Shown in pieces: positions 45,948 to 54,368 of a stretch of DNA of 64,000 bases. Location: positions 248,001-312,000 of the forward strand of contig JAWKVP010000003.1 in assembly GCA_041398005.1 (NCBI GenBank), written 5' to 3'. The position numbers and the translations under genes were made by a program. The stretch is from JAGREO01 sp020446285 (GTDB taxonomy: Bacteria; Pseudomonadota; Alphaproteobacteria; Geminicoccales; Geminicoccaceae). Positions within the stretch are counted from its first letter, which is position 1; each line of letters starts with the position of its first letter. Under the pieces are notes generated by a model. That model was not told where the DNA came from. It searched no databases and worked only from the letters and a program-made list of their open reading frames with translations.

Positions 45948-47901
45948 CTTGGGTTTGCGGTGATTGGGCAGATTTGGGGTGATTTGGGGGCGGGCTTTGT
46001 CGGCAAGTTGTTGAAAATGTTGGGTTTGGCTTTCGCCTCCGGCCGATTTTCGCCGAAAAACATGTGGGCACACGAATTGATGTTTTCTGGTATGGTAGAA
46101 CGGTGGAACATGCTATTCGAGTGGGCATGTACTTGCGAACGACCAGGCGGCGGAACAAGGATGGCAGCGAGGTGCGCTATTATGCTCTCGCAGAGAACAG
46201 TCGCCATCCCGAAAAAGGCCATGTCGAAGCCCGGGTGGTGCATAGCTTCGGCCGGGCCGACAAGCTGGATCGAGCCGTGCTCGAGCGGCTGGTGGCCAGC
46301 ATCCGGCGGGTTCTGGCCGAGGAGAAGGACGAGCCGGTGGTCAAAGGCGGCGGTGCTGGCGGGATCGAGATCGAGGCGGTGTTCGAGCTCGGCGTTGTCC
46401 ATCTGGTCAAGGCGCTGTGGGAGCAGTTGGGCATTGGTGCGGCGGTTGCCTCCAGGATTGCCACCAAAAAACTGAAAGCGCCGCATCTGGCGGCTTTGCT
46501 GGCGATGACCGTCCAGCGTCTGGCACGGCCGGGTTCGAAACTGGCCTGTCATGAGCATTTTCTGGATCGGGTATGGCTGCCGGAGGCCAAAGATCTCGCC
46601 TTGGGGCAGCTTTACCGGGCACTCGACCTTCTTGCCGAGCATGGCGACGCCATCGAACGCGAGGTGTTCTGGAACAGCGTCGATCTGTTCAAGCTGGATG
46701 TCGATCTGGTCTTTTATGACGCCACCACCGCCTGGTTCGAGACCGATGAGGAGGATGTGGCCAGTCACGAGTGGCGCGGGCTGCAGTTCGAGCCGCTTCG
46801 AAAGCGCGGTCATTCCAAGGAGGGCCGGGATAACGACCCGCAGATCGTGATTGCTCTTGCCGTCACCCGCGAAGGCGTGCCGGTCCGCTCGTGGATATTC
46901 CCGGGCAATACGCCTGATGTCACCACCGTGCAGAAGGTCAAGGATGATCTGCGCGAGATGCGGTTGGGCCGAACCCTGTTCGTCGGTGATGCCGGCATGT
47001 ACTCCAGGGGCAATCTCGAAGAGCTGGCCAAAGGTGCCGGTAAATACATTCTCGCCACGCCCATCCGCCGGGTGAAGGAAGTCAAGGACGAGGTTCTTTC
47101 CCATCCAGGCCGCTATGCCGAAATCGCGCCGAATTTGCGCGCCAAGGAGGTCGTTGTCGGAGATGGCGAGCGTCGACGACGTTACATTCTTTGCCTGAAC
47201 GAGGAAGAAGCCAACCGGCAGAAATGGCATCGTGCCGAAATTCTGGAGACACTGAAGGCCGAACTGGCGGCCATGAAAAAGGATCACCCCAAACGGGCCT
47301 GCCAGCTGCTCGCCTCCAAACGCTATGGCCCCTATCTCAGTCAGGACGAAGCAGGCCGCCCCTATCTCGATGCGGCGAAAGTGAAGCGTGCCGAGCATCT
47401 CGACGGCAAGTTCGTGCTCACCACCAATGATGACAGCCTTTCGGTCGCCGACATCGCGCTCGGCTACAAGGGCATGTGGATCATTGAAAGCTGCTTTCGC
47501 CGGATGAAGACTACCGGCTTGGAAGTCCGCCCGATGTTCCACTGGATGCCGCACCGTATCACCGCCCACGTCAAACTCTGTGTCCTCGCACTGATGATCC
47601 AGCGCGCCGCCGAGATCGCCACGGAACAAACCTGGCGGCAGATCCAGGCCGCTCTCGAACCCCTCAAGGCTATCCGCTACACCACCGAAGGCCAATCCAT
47701 TGTTCAGGCCACAAAAATCCGCCCCGAGCCGCGCGACATTCTGAAAAAGCTCAATATCTCAACACCTAAGCCGATCCTCGACGTCAGCTGACCCCACCCG
47801 CACCGCCAATTCCTGTAGGCACACGCCGAATCCCACCCTCCTGCAAAGCGCTGAAATCACACTGCTTTTTCATCCCGCTTTCCACTCACCGCAAACTCGG
47901 G
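45948..47901. mobile_element. IS1634-type (IS4 superfamily) insertion sequence
   Basis: A complete element of 1954 bases has imperfect terminal inverted repeats of about 20 bp. The left end CTTGGGTTTGCGGTGATTGG matches the reverse complement of the right end, CCCGAGTTTGCGGTGAGTGG, at 16 of 20 positions. It is flanked by the direct repeat CCTGA (45943-45947 and 47902-47906). The interrupted gene is restored in frame when the element and one repeat are removed. Confidence 0.85.
46127..47791 (+). CDS. IS1634-type DDE transposase
   Basis: This transposase of about 554 residues has the DDE residues in DLVFYDATTAWFE (first Asp), TLFVGDAGMYSRG (second Asp) and YKGMWIIESCFRRMKT (the YREK-like Glu region of the IS4 superfamily). 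The ATG at 46127 (MYLRTTRRRNKDG) is preferred over the one at 46064, since relatives begin with MYLR. No frameshift or stop is present, so the element may still be active. Confidence 0.9.
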   Translation: MYLRTTRRRNKDGSEVRYYALAENSRHPEKGHVEARVVHSFGRADKLDRAVLERLVASIRRVLAEEKDEPVVKGGGAGGIEIEAVFELGVVHLVKALWEQLGIGAAVASRIATKKLKAPHLAALLAMTVQRLARPGSKLACHEHFLDRVWLPEAKDLALGQLYRALDLLAEHGDAIEREVFWNSVDLFKLDVDLVFYDATTAWFETDEEDVASHEWRGLQFEPLRKRGHSKEGRDNDPQIVIALAVTREGVPVRSWIFPGNTPDVTTVQKVKDDLREMRLGRTLFVGDAGMYSRGNLEELAKGAGKYILATPIRRVKEVKDEVLSHPGRYAEIAPNLRAKEVVVGDGERRRRYILCLNEEEANRQKWHRAEILETLKAELAAMKKDHPKRACQLLASKRYGPYLSQDEAGRPYLDAAKVKRAEHLDGKFVLTTNDDSLSVADIALGYKGMWIIESCFRRMKTTGLEVRPMFHWMPHRITAHVKLCVLALMIQRAAEIATEQTWRQIQAALEPLKAIRYTTEGQSIVQATKIRPEPRDILKKLNISTPKPILDVS

Positions 47902-47992
47902 CCTGAGTAGCTACGTCATGCTTGGCGAAGCGATCGGCTGTCTCAGCGCGAAGCTGCTCGATTTCGAGCTGGATTTCCGGTGAAACGGGCAT
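47902..47992 (-). pseudogene. 5' part of the gene split by the IS
   Basis: The fragment encodes MPVSPEIQLEIEQLRAETAD and continues to KHDVATQ, where the IS begins. The ATG at 47992 follows AGAGGA at good spacing. The same frame stays open upstream (to about 48290) without an ATG except at 48103, so a longer or TTG-started original (48115) is possible. It joins in frame with 45725-45947. Confidence 0.65.
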
Positions 47993-48366
47993 ATGGTCCT
48001 CTGGCAGCGATTCTGGATCGGCGTCGTAGGGTTCGGGCGGGTCTTCCTGCAACCCCGTCAAAAATCGCGCAGCTTCACGCGTCGATCCTACTACAGTCCG
48101 CATTTGTGACCGCAATAAACCTGCGAATTTCTCACTTGCAATAATGGTTTCCCGGCGGCTCGCAACGATCCATGGCCTACCTTTGGCGTCCTTCCCCGCC
48201 TTAATTTCAGACTGAGACCCCGTCGGTTTTATGAGCCCAGATTTTTTTTGAGCTCGGTTCCTGCAACAGTCATGAGCCTCTACTCGCCTTCACAGATTCA
48301 CTCCGCCCTCTCCGCCTCAGGCGAGCTGAAAATCGCCGAGCGGTCGACCGTGCGCCTCATTGAGGC
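47993..48366. other. Intergenic region right of the IS
   Basis: About 370 bases contain no convincing gene. On the minus strand an open frame leads into the split gene but lacks a clear start. On the plus strand a 44-codon ORF (48272-48406, MSLYSPSQIHSALSASGEL) overlaps the end of the next gene and lacks a ribosome-binding site. An 8-base T run at 48242-48249 is present. Confidence 0.35.
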
Positions 48367-48816
48367 TCAGTACTTCGACAGAGCTTTCTCTGCTTCGATG
48401 TCCTGATCAGCGCAGGCTTTGACCATATACCAGCCGTGGCGTCCCATTCTCTTTTCACAGCTTTGGATGATTGATCGAGCTTCGTTCGGATACGCTCCAA
48501 GATCGCTTTGAGCTTCAACATCCTGGTCAGTGCAAGCCTTCACCATTGCCCACCCATGGCGTCTCATCCCGCCTTCGCAGCGCTCGACAATTTCATTAAC
48601 GCTATCCGGATAGGTCAAAAGCTGGTCGTAAGCCTCGATGTCTTGGTCGGCACATGCCTTGACCATGGCAGCGCCATACTCTCCCATTTGCTTTCGGCAT
48701 CGCTGCAAAGTCTCGTCAACGATTTCATCGGAGGCCGCAAACGAGATTTCCCAAGGCAACGATACAACCGCAAGGCAAAACGTCAGTCTTGCGACGATTA
48801 GAAATCGACTACGCAT
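48367..48816 (-). CDS. Secreted protein with three Cys-containing repeats
   Basis: This 149-residue protein has a signal peptide (LTFCLAVVSLPWEISFAA) and a mature part made of three tandem repeats of about 40 residues. Each contains a Cys, a GxxMVKAC core and DQDxEA: MGEYGAAMVKACADQDIEA, MRRHGWAMVKACTDQDVEA and MGRHGWYMVKACADQDIEA. Two Cys per repeat suggest intra-repeat disulphides in the periplasm. I do not know a function. It may be a lysogenic-conversion gene. Confidence 0.65.
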   Translation of the reverse strand: MRSRFLIVARLTFCLAVVSLPWEISFAASDEIVDETLQRCRKQMGEYGAAMVKACADQDIEAYDQLLTYPDSVNEIVERCEGGMRRHGWAMVKACTDQDVEAQSDLGAYPNEARSIIQSCEKRMGRHGWYMVKACADQDIEAEKALSKY

Positions 48817-48864
48817 CGCTCACCCCTTCATCTCGTTGTTGGAATAAATCAATGTCCAACAGTT

Positions 48865-49341
48865 TCATTTTCGTGCCCACTCAAAACAGGCTTCCTGTTG
48901 CTCGGCTAGAAACGCGCGCTCATCTTGCACATCGTATCCATAGAGGTATGCGGCGTTGAGAAAACCCGCAAGCGTCGACTCGGCCATTTCCCCGGTTTCG
49001 AGATTTTCCTTATTAACGACGACTGCGCTGAGCATAGGCCAGCCTTTGTGCTTCCCGTACTGCACAACGCAGCCCAGATGTTCATTCAGTGGATGCCTCG
49101 CTCTATCCCATTCATAGCCGTGACACTCGGCAATCTCACCATAGTGCAGGAATTTTCGTTCCCGTGCACGTTCGCGGATAAAAGCGACAGTTTTCATAAT
49201 ATCGAATACGATCACACATCGTTTGTTTAGTTCTTCAACAATCAGCGCATAAGTTGGATCATCTGTTTTTTTGTAATTTCGATAATTTTCAGCCCACGTT
49301 TTTAGTTGGTCGATACTTTTTGAAGCAAAATCCAAAGCCAT
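48865..49341 (-). CDS. Phage or accessory protein, unknown function
   Basis: This protein of about 158 residues starts MALDFASKSIDQLKTWAENY and contains a helical N-terminus, then a globular part (HYGEIAECHGYEWDRARHPL, KHKGWPMLSAVVVNKENLE). The YGE-...-GxPxLSAxVVN pattern recurs in uncharacterised phage and island proteins. No catalytic motif is clear. The ATG at 49341 is chosen over one six codons upstream. Codon use is AT-richer than the chromosomal half. Confidence 0.55.
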   Translation of the reverse strand: MALDFASKSIDQLKTWAENYRNYKKTDDPTYALIVEELNKRCVIVFDIMKTVAFIRERARERKFLHYGEIAECHGYEWDRARHPLNEHLGCVVQYGKHKGWPMLSAVVVNKENLETGEMAESTLAGFLNAAYLYGYDVQDERAFLAEQQEACFEWARK

Positions 49342-49396
49342 CGACTTTCTCCTCACCATTTTTCTTTACATAAATTCCCAATAAGTTATTGTAATT

Positions 49397-49473
49397 GTGA
49401 GCATTTGCTCACAGCCCGATGAGGAGTTCGAGCTCCCCACCGGGCCTAACCACAAACCAACTTCGGAGGTTGG
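49397..49473 (+). promoter_or_regulatory. Structured leader upstream of the antirepressor gene
   Basis: Two features precede the Bro-N gene: a perfect palindrome GTGAGCA-TT-TGCTCAC (49397-49412), and a small hairpin CCAAC/GTTGG (49457-49461 with 49469-49473) whose loop and 3' arm contain the GGAGG ribosome-binding site. The arrangement could restrict translation. None of the 17-bp phage operators is present here. Confidence 0.45.
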
Positions 49474-49476
49474 AAA

Positions 49477-50337
49477 ATGGCTACAGCAAACATGCCGTGT
49501 CATGTCGCTGAGGGCAACAACGGCAATCTCATTCCATTCGATTTTGAAGGCAACGGCGTCCGCATCATCCAGCGCGACGACAACCCGTGGTTCGTCGGCA
49601 AGGATGTCTGTGAAGCCTTGGAAATCCGAAACCATAACGACGCCCTAAAGCGGCTTGATGATGATGAAAAACAGGGGGTCGCTATTACCGACCCCCTCGG
49701 AGGGAGGCAGACAGCGCTCGCTATCAACGAGTCCGGTCTCTACAGCCTCATCCTCACGAGCCGGAAGGATGCGGCGAAGCGGTTCAAGAAATGGGTGACG
49801 AGCGTTGTTCTCCCGACCATCCGCCACACCGGTTCGTACAACCGCCGACCGGCACCCGTCGATACCGCCGAACTGGCGAAAGTCGCCCGCGACCTGCGAA
49901 CGGCTGGCGAGGCGATGGGTTTTCAGGGTGATGCCCTTGCCAACTTCGTCGCGGCCAACATCAAGAGCCAGACCGGGGTCGAGCTGATCTTACCGAATGG
50001 GACGAGAGAGAAGAAGAAGCCAAGCGTGGTGCCGCGGCGTGATCCCGCCTTGGATTTCATGCTCACTGTCACCGAGATCAGCAAGCGTTTCGACTTGGGT
50101 GTGTACTCAGCCCGCGACATCAACAAGCTTCTTCTCGCCTACGGGCTCCAAACCTACGAACGAGATCAGTTTGGCACGCGTCAGTATCTGCCAACCGAAA
50201 AAGGGGCACCGTTCGGGCGATTGCTCAACACCGGACGCTATTTCAACGATGGAACCCCACTCAAGGTGCTGCGGTGGGACAAATCGGTTGTCGCCCATCT
50301 CGAAAAACTCTTCCTCCAGGAAAGGAAGAAGTCATGA
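49477..50337 (+). CDS. Bro-N family phage antirepressor
   Basis: This 286-residue protein has an N-terminal Bro-N domain: VRIIQRDDNPWFVGKDVCEA, LKRLDDDEKQGV, and INESGLYSLILTSRKDAAKR-FKKWVTSVVLPTIR. The C-terminal half (EISKRFDLGVYSARDINKLL) resembles the DNA- or partner-binding domains of Ant proteins. Antirepressors bind and inactivate CI-like repressors to induce lysis. A GGAGG ribosome-binding site is partly in a hairpin. The stop overlaps the next gene (ATGA). Confidence 0.88.
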   Translation: MATANMPCHVAEGNNGNLIPFDFEGNGVRIIQRDDNPWFVGKDVCEALEIRNHNDALKRLDDDEKQGVAITDPLGGRQTALAINESGLYSLILTSRKDAAKRFKKWVTSVVLPTIRHTGSYNRRPAPVDTAELAKVARDLRTAGEAMGFQGDALANFVAANIKSQTGVELILPNGTREKKKPSVVPRRDPALDFMLTVTEISKRFDLGVYSARDINKLLLAYGLQTYERDQFGTRQYLPTEKGAPFGRLLNTGRYFNDGTPLKVLRWDKSVVAHLEKLFLQERKKS

Positions 50338-50540
50338 GCAATCTTCCCATCCTGCACAGCGTTCCCACCAACTGCCGCCTCGATCTTGGCGACGACGGCA
50401 CGTTCTTCGTGATCGACCGGCATCATCGCCGGATCGGCATCTTCAAGAGCACGTTCGAGGGCCCGTCAAAGCGCGGTGGCGCTCCGGCTCTTCGCCCGGC
50501 GAACCCCAAGGCACCGCTTCTGGAAGGAGCAATGGTATGA
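50334..50540 (+). CDS. Small phage protein, unknown function
   Basis: This 68-residue protein (MSNLPILHSVPTNCRLDLGD) has no recognised domain. Its ATG overlaps the antirepressor stop and its stop overlaps the next gene, so it belongs to the same operon. AGGAAAGGAAG precedes the start. Confidence 0.55.
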   Translation: MSNLPILHSVPTNCRLDLGDDGTFFVIDRHHRRIGIFKSTFEGPSKRGGAPALRPANPKAPLLEGAMV

Positions 50541-50908
50541 GCGCCGTCGATCGCAGAACAATCGTCGCCGGCGCCACGGCAATCGCGTTGGCATCGCCGC
50601 GCACGTCCGCGTCCGAGCTCACCGACCCCCATCTGGCATGGTTCGAACAACTTCAGGCGCTGGAGCACGCCTGGGAGGAGGTCGGCGAGCGCACGATGCC
50701 CGAGCGGCAATACGATCGGATGGCTCACCGCTATTGCCGCGAGCGGCACGCGCTATGCCGATTGATCCTCGGCACGCCCGCGCGAACCATCGCCGGTATT
50801 CATCGGCAGGTTGCGGTCATGCGCGAGGAATATCAGATCGGCAAGCCCATCGAGCGAGAGGACTTCGAGAGAGTGCTGACCTCGTTGGTCAAGCTGGGCG
50901 CACACTGA
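50537..50908 (+). CDS. Phage protein with twin-arginine-like N-terminus
   Basis: This 123-residue protein begins with a Tat-like stretch (DRRTIVAGATAIALASP) followed by a helical body rich in Arg, Glu and His (LAWFEQLQALEHAWEEVGER). It may be exported, but the signal is weak. Function unknown. It overlaps the previous gene by four bases and is convergent with the tail gene 51 bases further on. Confidence 0.5.
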   Translation: MSAVDRRTIVAGATAIALASPRTSASELTDPHLAWFEQLQALEHAWEEVGERTMPERQYDRMAHRYCRERHALCRLILGTPARTIAGIHRQVAVMREEYQIGKPIEREDFERVLTSLVKLGAH

Positions 50909-50958
50909 TCGGCAACATGGCGGGCGTCGGCCGACATATCGCGGTCGGCGCCTCACCC

Positions 50959-52509
50959 TCAGATATCGAGCAGGTCTTCCTCACCCATCTCATGTACGAC
51001 CGGATAATCACCAATCACAATCCGTGAAGCCCGGCCGAGCCGGTTCGTGTCGAGAATGCCCCGCGTCATCGAATTGAGCACGAGAGTATCGAATTCCCGG
51101 CTGCGCTCAAGGCCGTAGCTCACCTGGTGAACCCAGCCTCCGTCTGCCGATATGTCGTGGTCGATGCTGATGACCGTGAATTGGTCGTCGATCCCCGCAT
51201 AGGAATTCGTGATGTGGATCGCATCGCCAATATCCGTTTCGATAATAGCTGGATATGCGTTGCGGATCGTGGCTGAGATCGCTGGCCGCGGCTGCGCATT
51301 CAGCGAGATGAGATCCGACGCGCGAGAGGCGAGTTGGTCAAAGCTCCCCCACAGGCGATTGAGCGTCGTTCGGTCGTGTGCGCCGAACTCCTCGACGCTC
51401 GCCTCATCCTCCGTCTCAATCGATATGCGACTATCCCGCACAACCGGCTGTCCGCGCAGCTCGAGTTTTGTCAGGTAGGCAAGCTGAACGGCTCCATTGA
51501 AAACCGACACCTTCGCCGCTTCAGCAAATGCGTAAATCGATAGCGATCCTGTTCCTGTCAAGTTCGCGCCAGATCCATTATCCGCAGCGTTCAACGTCCA
51601 ATCTGTGCCAGCAGCCGGTGTCGCGACGTTCACCGCTGGCGCGGACTCCTGGTTGCGCGGATCCTGGTAGGTGACGAAGAAATCGAGCGCTTGCCCTGGC
51701 TCGATTGCAACGGCCGTCGGAAGGGATGTGATCGCTTGCAGGCTGTCCACAATCCGACGCGGCTCCGCCTGAAGCTTGACCCGGTTGATGGTGCCACCGT
51801 CGGTGATCGCGTGCGTGAGCGAATAGAATTGATCGTATGAAGCCGTCACCGTCGCACCAATATCGAAAAACCGGTCGCGCAAGCGCAGAACGCCTTCGCC
51901 AGTCACATAGGCACTGTATCCGCCTGCCTCGATGAGTTCGGACAGAACATTGAGCAGGTCGCGATCATCGTACCATGCGAGCGGAATGCTGTCCGAAATC
52001 GGATCAATCGAATAGGCGGTCACCGGCACATTCGCCACATCGAAGGCCAGCGCAGCGAGGCTCGATACCACGATATCCGTTTGCACCGTTGTGTTGACCG
52101 TGCGCCGCCTCAGTGTCTTCACCCGGTCGCCGCATGAAACCGCCATCCGACGCCCGCCCTCGATAGAGGGATAGGTCGTGATTCGCTCTATGAAGCCCCG
52201 GAACAGTGTCTGGAAATCCGTCATCGGATCCTGGTCGAGCCGACTGGTGTCGAGCTTGAAAAACTCGCCCGAGTTTGCCGTGGTCGCCTGGATCTCCACC
52301 TCTCCGTTGAGGCGCATTCGCGGATCGCGCTCCGGCACATAGATACCTTCCGGATCATCGATCGACAGACCGGCGGAGCCCTTTCCGAGATTGTTCTGGT
52401 CGTTCGCAAGCGCGCGGCTGATCGACATGCGCGTGATATCGTCGGTCAGGTCGATCGGCGAACTCGGGTCCGTCGTCAGGCGAACAAAATACTGGACGTT
52501 CGTCGACAT
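50959..52509 (-). CDS. Phage tail protein (distal tail/hub type)
   Basis: This 516-residue beta-rich protein starts MSTNVQYFVRLTTDPSSPID and contains an N-terminal beta domain (LFRGFIERITTYPSIEGGRR). The C-terminal region (DIGDAIHITNSYAGIDDQFT-VISIDHDI and VHQVSYGLERS) is like those of siphovirus minor tail/hub proteins. It lies directly after the tape-measure remnant, where tail-tip genes belong. The ATG overlaps that gene's stop (TGATG). It appears intact. Confidence 0.7.
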   Translation of the reverse strand: MSTNVQYFVRLTTDPSSPIDLTDDITRMSISRALANDQNNLGKGSAGLSIDDPEGIYVPERDPRMRLNGEVEIQATTANSGEFFKLDTSRLDQDPMTDFQTLFRGFIERITTYPSIEGGRRMAVSCGDRVKTLRRRTVNTTVQTDIVVSSLAALAFDVANVPVTAYSIDPISDSIPLAWYDDRDLLNVLSELIEAGGYSAYVTGEGVLRLRDRFFDIGATVTASYDQFYSLTHAITDGGTINRVKLQAEPRRIVDSLQAITSLPTAVAIEPGQALDFFVTYQDPRNQESAPAVNVATPAAGTDWTLNAADNGSGANLTGTGSLSIYAFAEAAKVSVFNGAVQLAYLTKLELRGQPVVRDSRISIETEDEASVEEFGAHDRTTLNRLWGSFDQLASRASDLISLNAQPRPAISATIRNAYPAIIETDIGDAIHITNSYAGIDDQFTVISIDHDISADGGWVHQVSYGLERSREFDTLVLNSMTRGILDTNRLGRASRIVIGDYPVVHEMGEEDLLDI

Positions 52510-53099
52510 CAGATGCGCCGCTCTTCGTCGATCAATCGCGCCAGTTTTCGGGCAAATGCCCGCATGCTCAGGTCATCGGCGATCAGATCACCGTGGAGGT
52601 TGATGTTCGGCGCCGGTCGTTGTTCGAGCGCTGCCGCCGGTCTCGCCGAAGCTCCCGCTTGCGCCGGCACGCCGCGATTACTGTTGAGGCTTTCGAGCAG
52701 GCGCATGTGCTGCTTCGTCGCACCGCTGTTCACGATGAATTCGCCCGGCATGGCGCGCACGAGCTGGCTATCGGTTCCGTCGAAGGGGCCTCCGATCAAT
52801 CCACCGACAGCGTAGCCAATCGACTTGAGGGCGGCGTCGATATCGCCGAACGCCTTCCCTCCAACCCGGATCTTGGCTTTTCCGCCCTCCGCCTTGATGT
52901 CGAAGAATGGAATGTCCGCGCCGCCGGTACGTTGCTGGATCGTCGAGATGATGCCCTTGGCAGTATTGATCGACGATGAGCCAGGGTTCGTGTTCTTGAA
53001 CTCCTGAACTCCGTCGGCGCCATAGCCGATGCGGAAATTGTTGCGCGTCCCGCCACCGATGCCGAACGCCCCGCCAACCGACCCAATCAGGCCGCTCAC
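52509..53099 (-). pseudogene. C-terminal remnant of a phage tape-measure protein
   Basis: The frame encodes only the end of a tape-measure protein: SGLIGSVGGAFGIGGG, then GGLIGGPFDGTDSQLVRAMP and GEFIVNSGATKQHMRLLE, the Gly-rich terminus and FIVN-ATxxH motif typical of the family. Normal tape measures are 600 or more residues. The frame stays open for some codons upstream, inside the neighbouring gene, without a start (SSAADAV before the GTG), so the N-terminal part has been deleted. Confidence 0.75.
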
Positions 53100-54160
53100 C
53101 GCATCGGCCGCCGACGAGACACGCTCAGGTCGCAGATCAAGTAATGCTGCCCAGAAAGCGGATCGAACGATTTGTAACCGATGATGCCCGCGAGCTTGTC
53201 GTCGATCATCACTGCCATATCGATCATGGCTTGCGCGGGAACGATGCCCTTCGCAATGAACAGACGCTTGATGTAGGTGGCATAGTTCGACGGGAGAACA
53301 CGCAGCTCGACGACGCTGTGCCGCGCAATGTCCTCCGGTTCGATCAGCTCGAATTTCACTGGCTTGCCATTCACCGACGTCCGGCGAAACGAGGTGCGCT
53401 TCGCATTGCCCGTATAGGTCAGCACCGGCTTGTTGGTGGCCGTCCGATAGATGCTCGCTGGCGTGCGACCCTCGATTTCATGATCCGTCAAAATGCAGAA
53501 GGGCACGCCGGATTGCTCTACTGTAGAGATCCATTCCGGCAGCGCCTTCGGATCCCAAACGCCATATTCCGGCGGTTCCCAGGCAACATTCTCGGTGAGG
53601 AAGGAATACAGTCGCTCATAGCCACTTTTATATGTTGGAGGAAATGCCGCGATGCCGCCGCCCGCGTCCATCGCTCTTGCAAGCTGTTCGCGGAAATCGC
53701 CTGTGTGAAACGCATCGATGCGCGTGTCGGCGAGGAGGTTGATGAGACTGTCGCGCGCCTTGTCGTGAAACCGGTCGAAATTGTCGCGCATGTAGGCGAA
53801 GCGTGACTGACCGTATTCTCGATTGAGCGGGAGTTGCCCAAGCTCGACGGCAACCATCACAGCGGCCACACGGTCGGTGGGCGTGTCGTGGTGCCGGTCA
53901 AGATATTCCTCGATGAACTCGAGTGGTCCCTTGAAGGTGAAATTCAGGGGATTTCCGGTCAGAAGCCCACCGATGCTGCAAGTGAGCAGGCTCACATCGT
54001 TTCCGTGAACCTTCAGTGCCGGATAGGTTCGTTTCAGCGCACCGTCGACGCGGAAGCTGCCCGAGCAGCAGATAAAGGCGTTGCCCCACGTTTCGAAGCC
54101 GATTGTGCGTATGATCTGTTCGACCACCGGTTTGGGGACGGCGCCGACGAAAACAGCCAC
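53096..54160 (-). CDS. Antirestriction adenine-methyltransferase-like protein with cut GNAT-like C-terminus
   Basis: This protein of about 354 residues resembles a family labelled putative antirestriction adenine methyltransferase in phages. The N-terminus has a methyltransferase-like ICCSGSFRVDGALK and VHGNDVSLLTC; the middle has GGGIAAFPPTYKSGYERLYS, a variant of the D12-class DPPY region. The C-terminus begins an acyltransferase-like domain (MIDDKLAGIIGYKSF, YLICDLSVS) but stops abruptly after DLSVSRRRPMR. The GTG at 54160 follows GAGG; a GTG four codons upstream is an alternative. It is divergent from the ParB-like gene. The truncated end makes activity doubtful. Confidence 0.6.
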   Translation of the reverse strand: MAVFVGAVPKPVVEQIIRTIGFETWGNAFICCSGSFRVDGALKRTYPALKVHGNDVSLLTCSIGGLLTGNPLNFTFKGPLEFIEEYLDRHHDTPTDRVAAVMVAVELGQLPLNREYGQSRFAYMRDNFDRFHDKARDSLINLLADTRIDAFHTGDFREQLARAMDAGGGIAAFPPTYKSGYERLYSFLTENVAWEPPEYGVWDPKALPEWISTVEQSGVPFCILTDHEIEGRTPASIYRTATNKPVLTYTGNAKRTSFRRTSVNGKPVKFELIEPEDIARHSVVELRVLPSNYATYIKRLFIAKGIVPAQAMIDMAVMIDDKLAGIIGYKSFDPLSGQHYLICDLSVSRRRPMR

Positions 54161-54313
54161 TTCCCACCTCACCGAGAAAATGGAGCGGTGTGCGGGCCCT
54201 GCCCCCGTCCCGATCAGGTGGACCCTGACCGCGTCTCTTTCTCACCGCGCGCGTGTAGTCGTTCAGTTTTTTCAGTATCGCGCACATTTATGTCAACAAA
54301 AATCCCATATTAC

Positions 54314-54342
54314 TTGCCGAGTAAGTCGAAATTTTTTATACT
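54314..54342 (+). promoter_or_regulatory. Phage promoter with operator (site 2)
   Basis: TTGCCG (54314-54319) and TATACT (54337-54342) are 17 bases apart. GTCGAAATTTTTTATAC (54325-54341) overlaps the -10; its right half is perfect and the left half degenerate. It drives the ParB-like gene. Confidence 0.75.
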
Positions 54343-54368
54343 TTTCTAACAATCAATGGAGAAAATTC

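Noticed and set aside
45725..47695. 656-codon minus-strand ORF over the transposase
   Set aside because: Only its last 70 codons are real (the split coiled-coil gene); the rest is antisense to the IS transposase.
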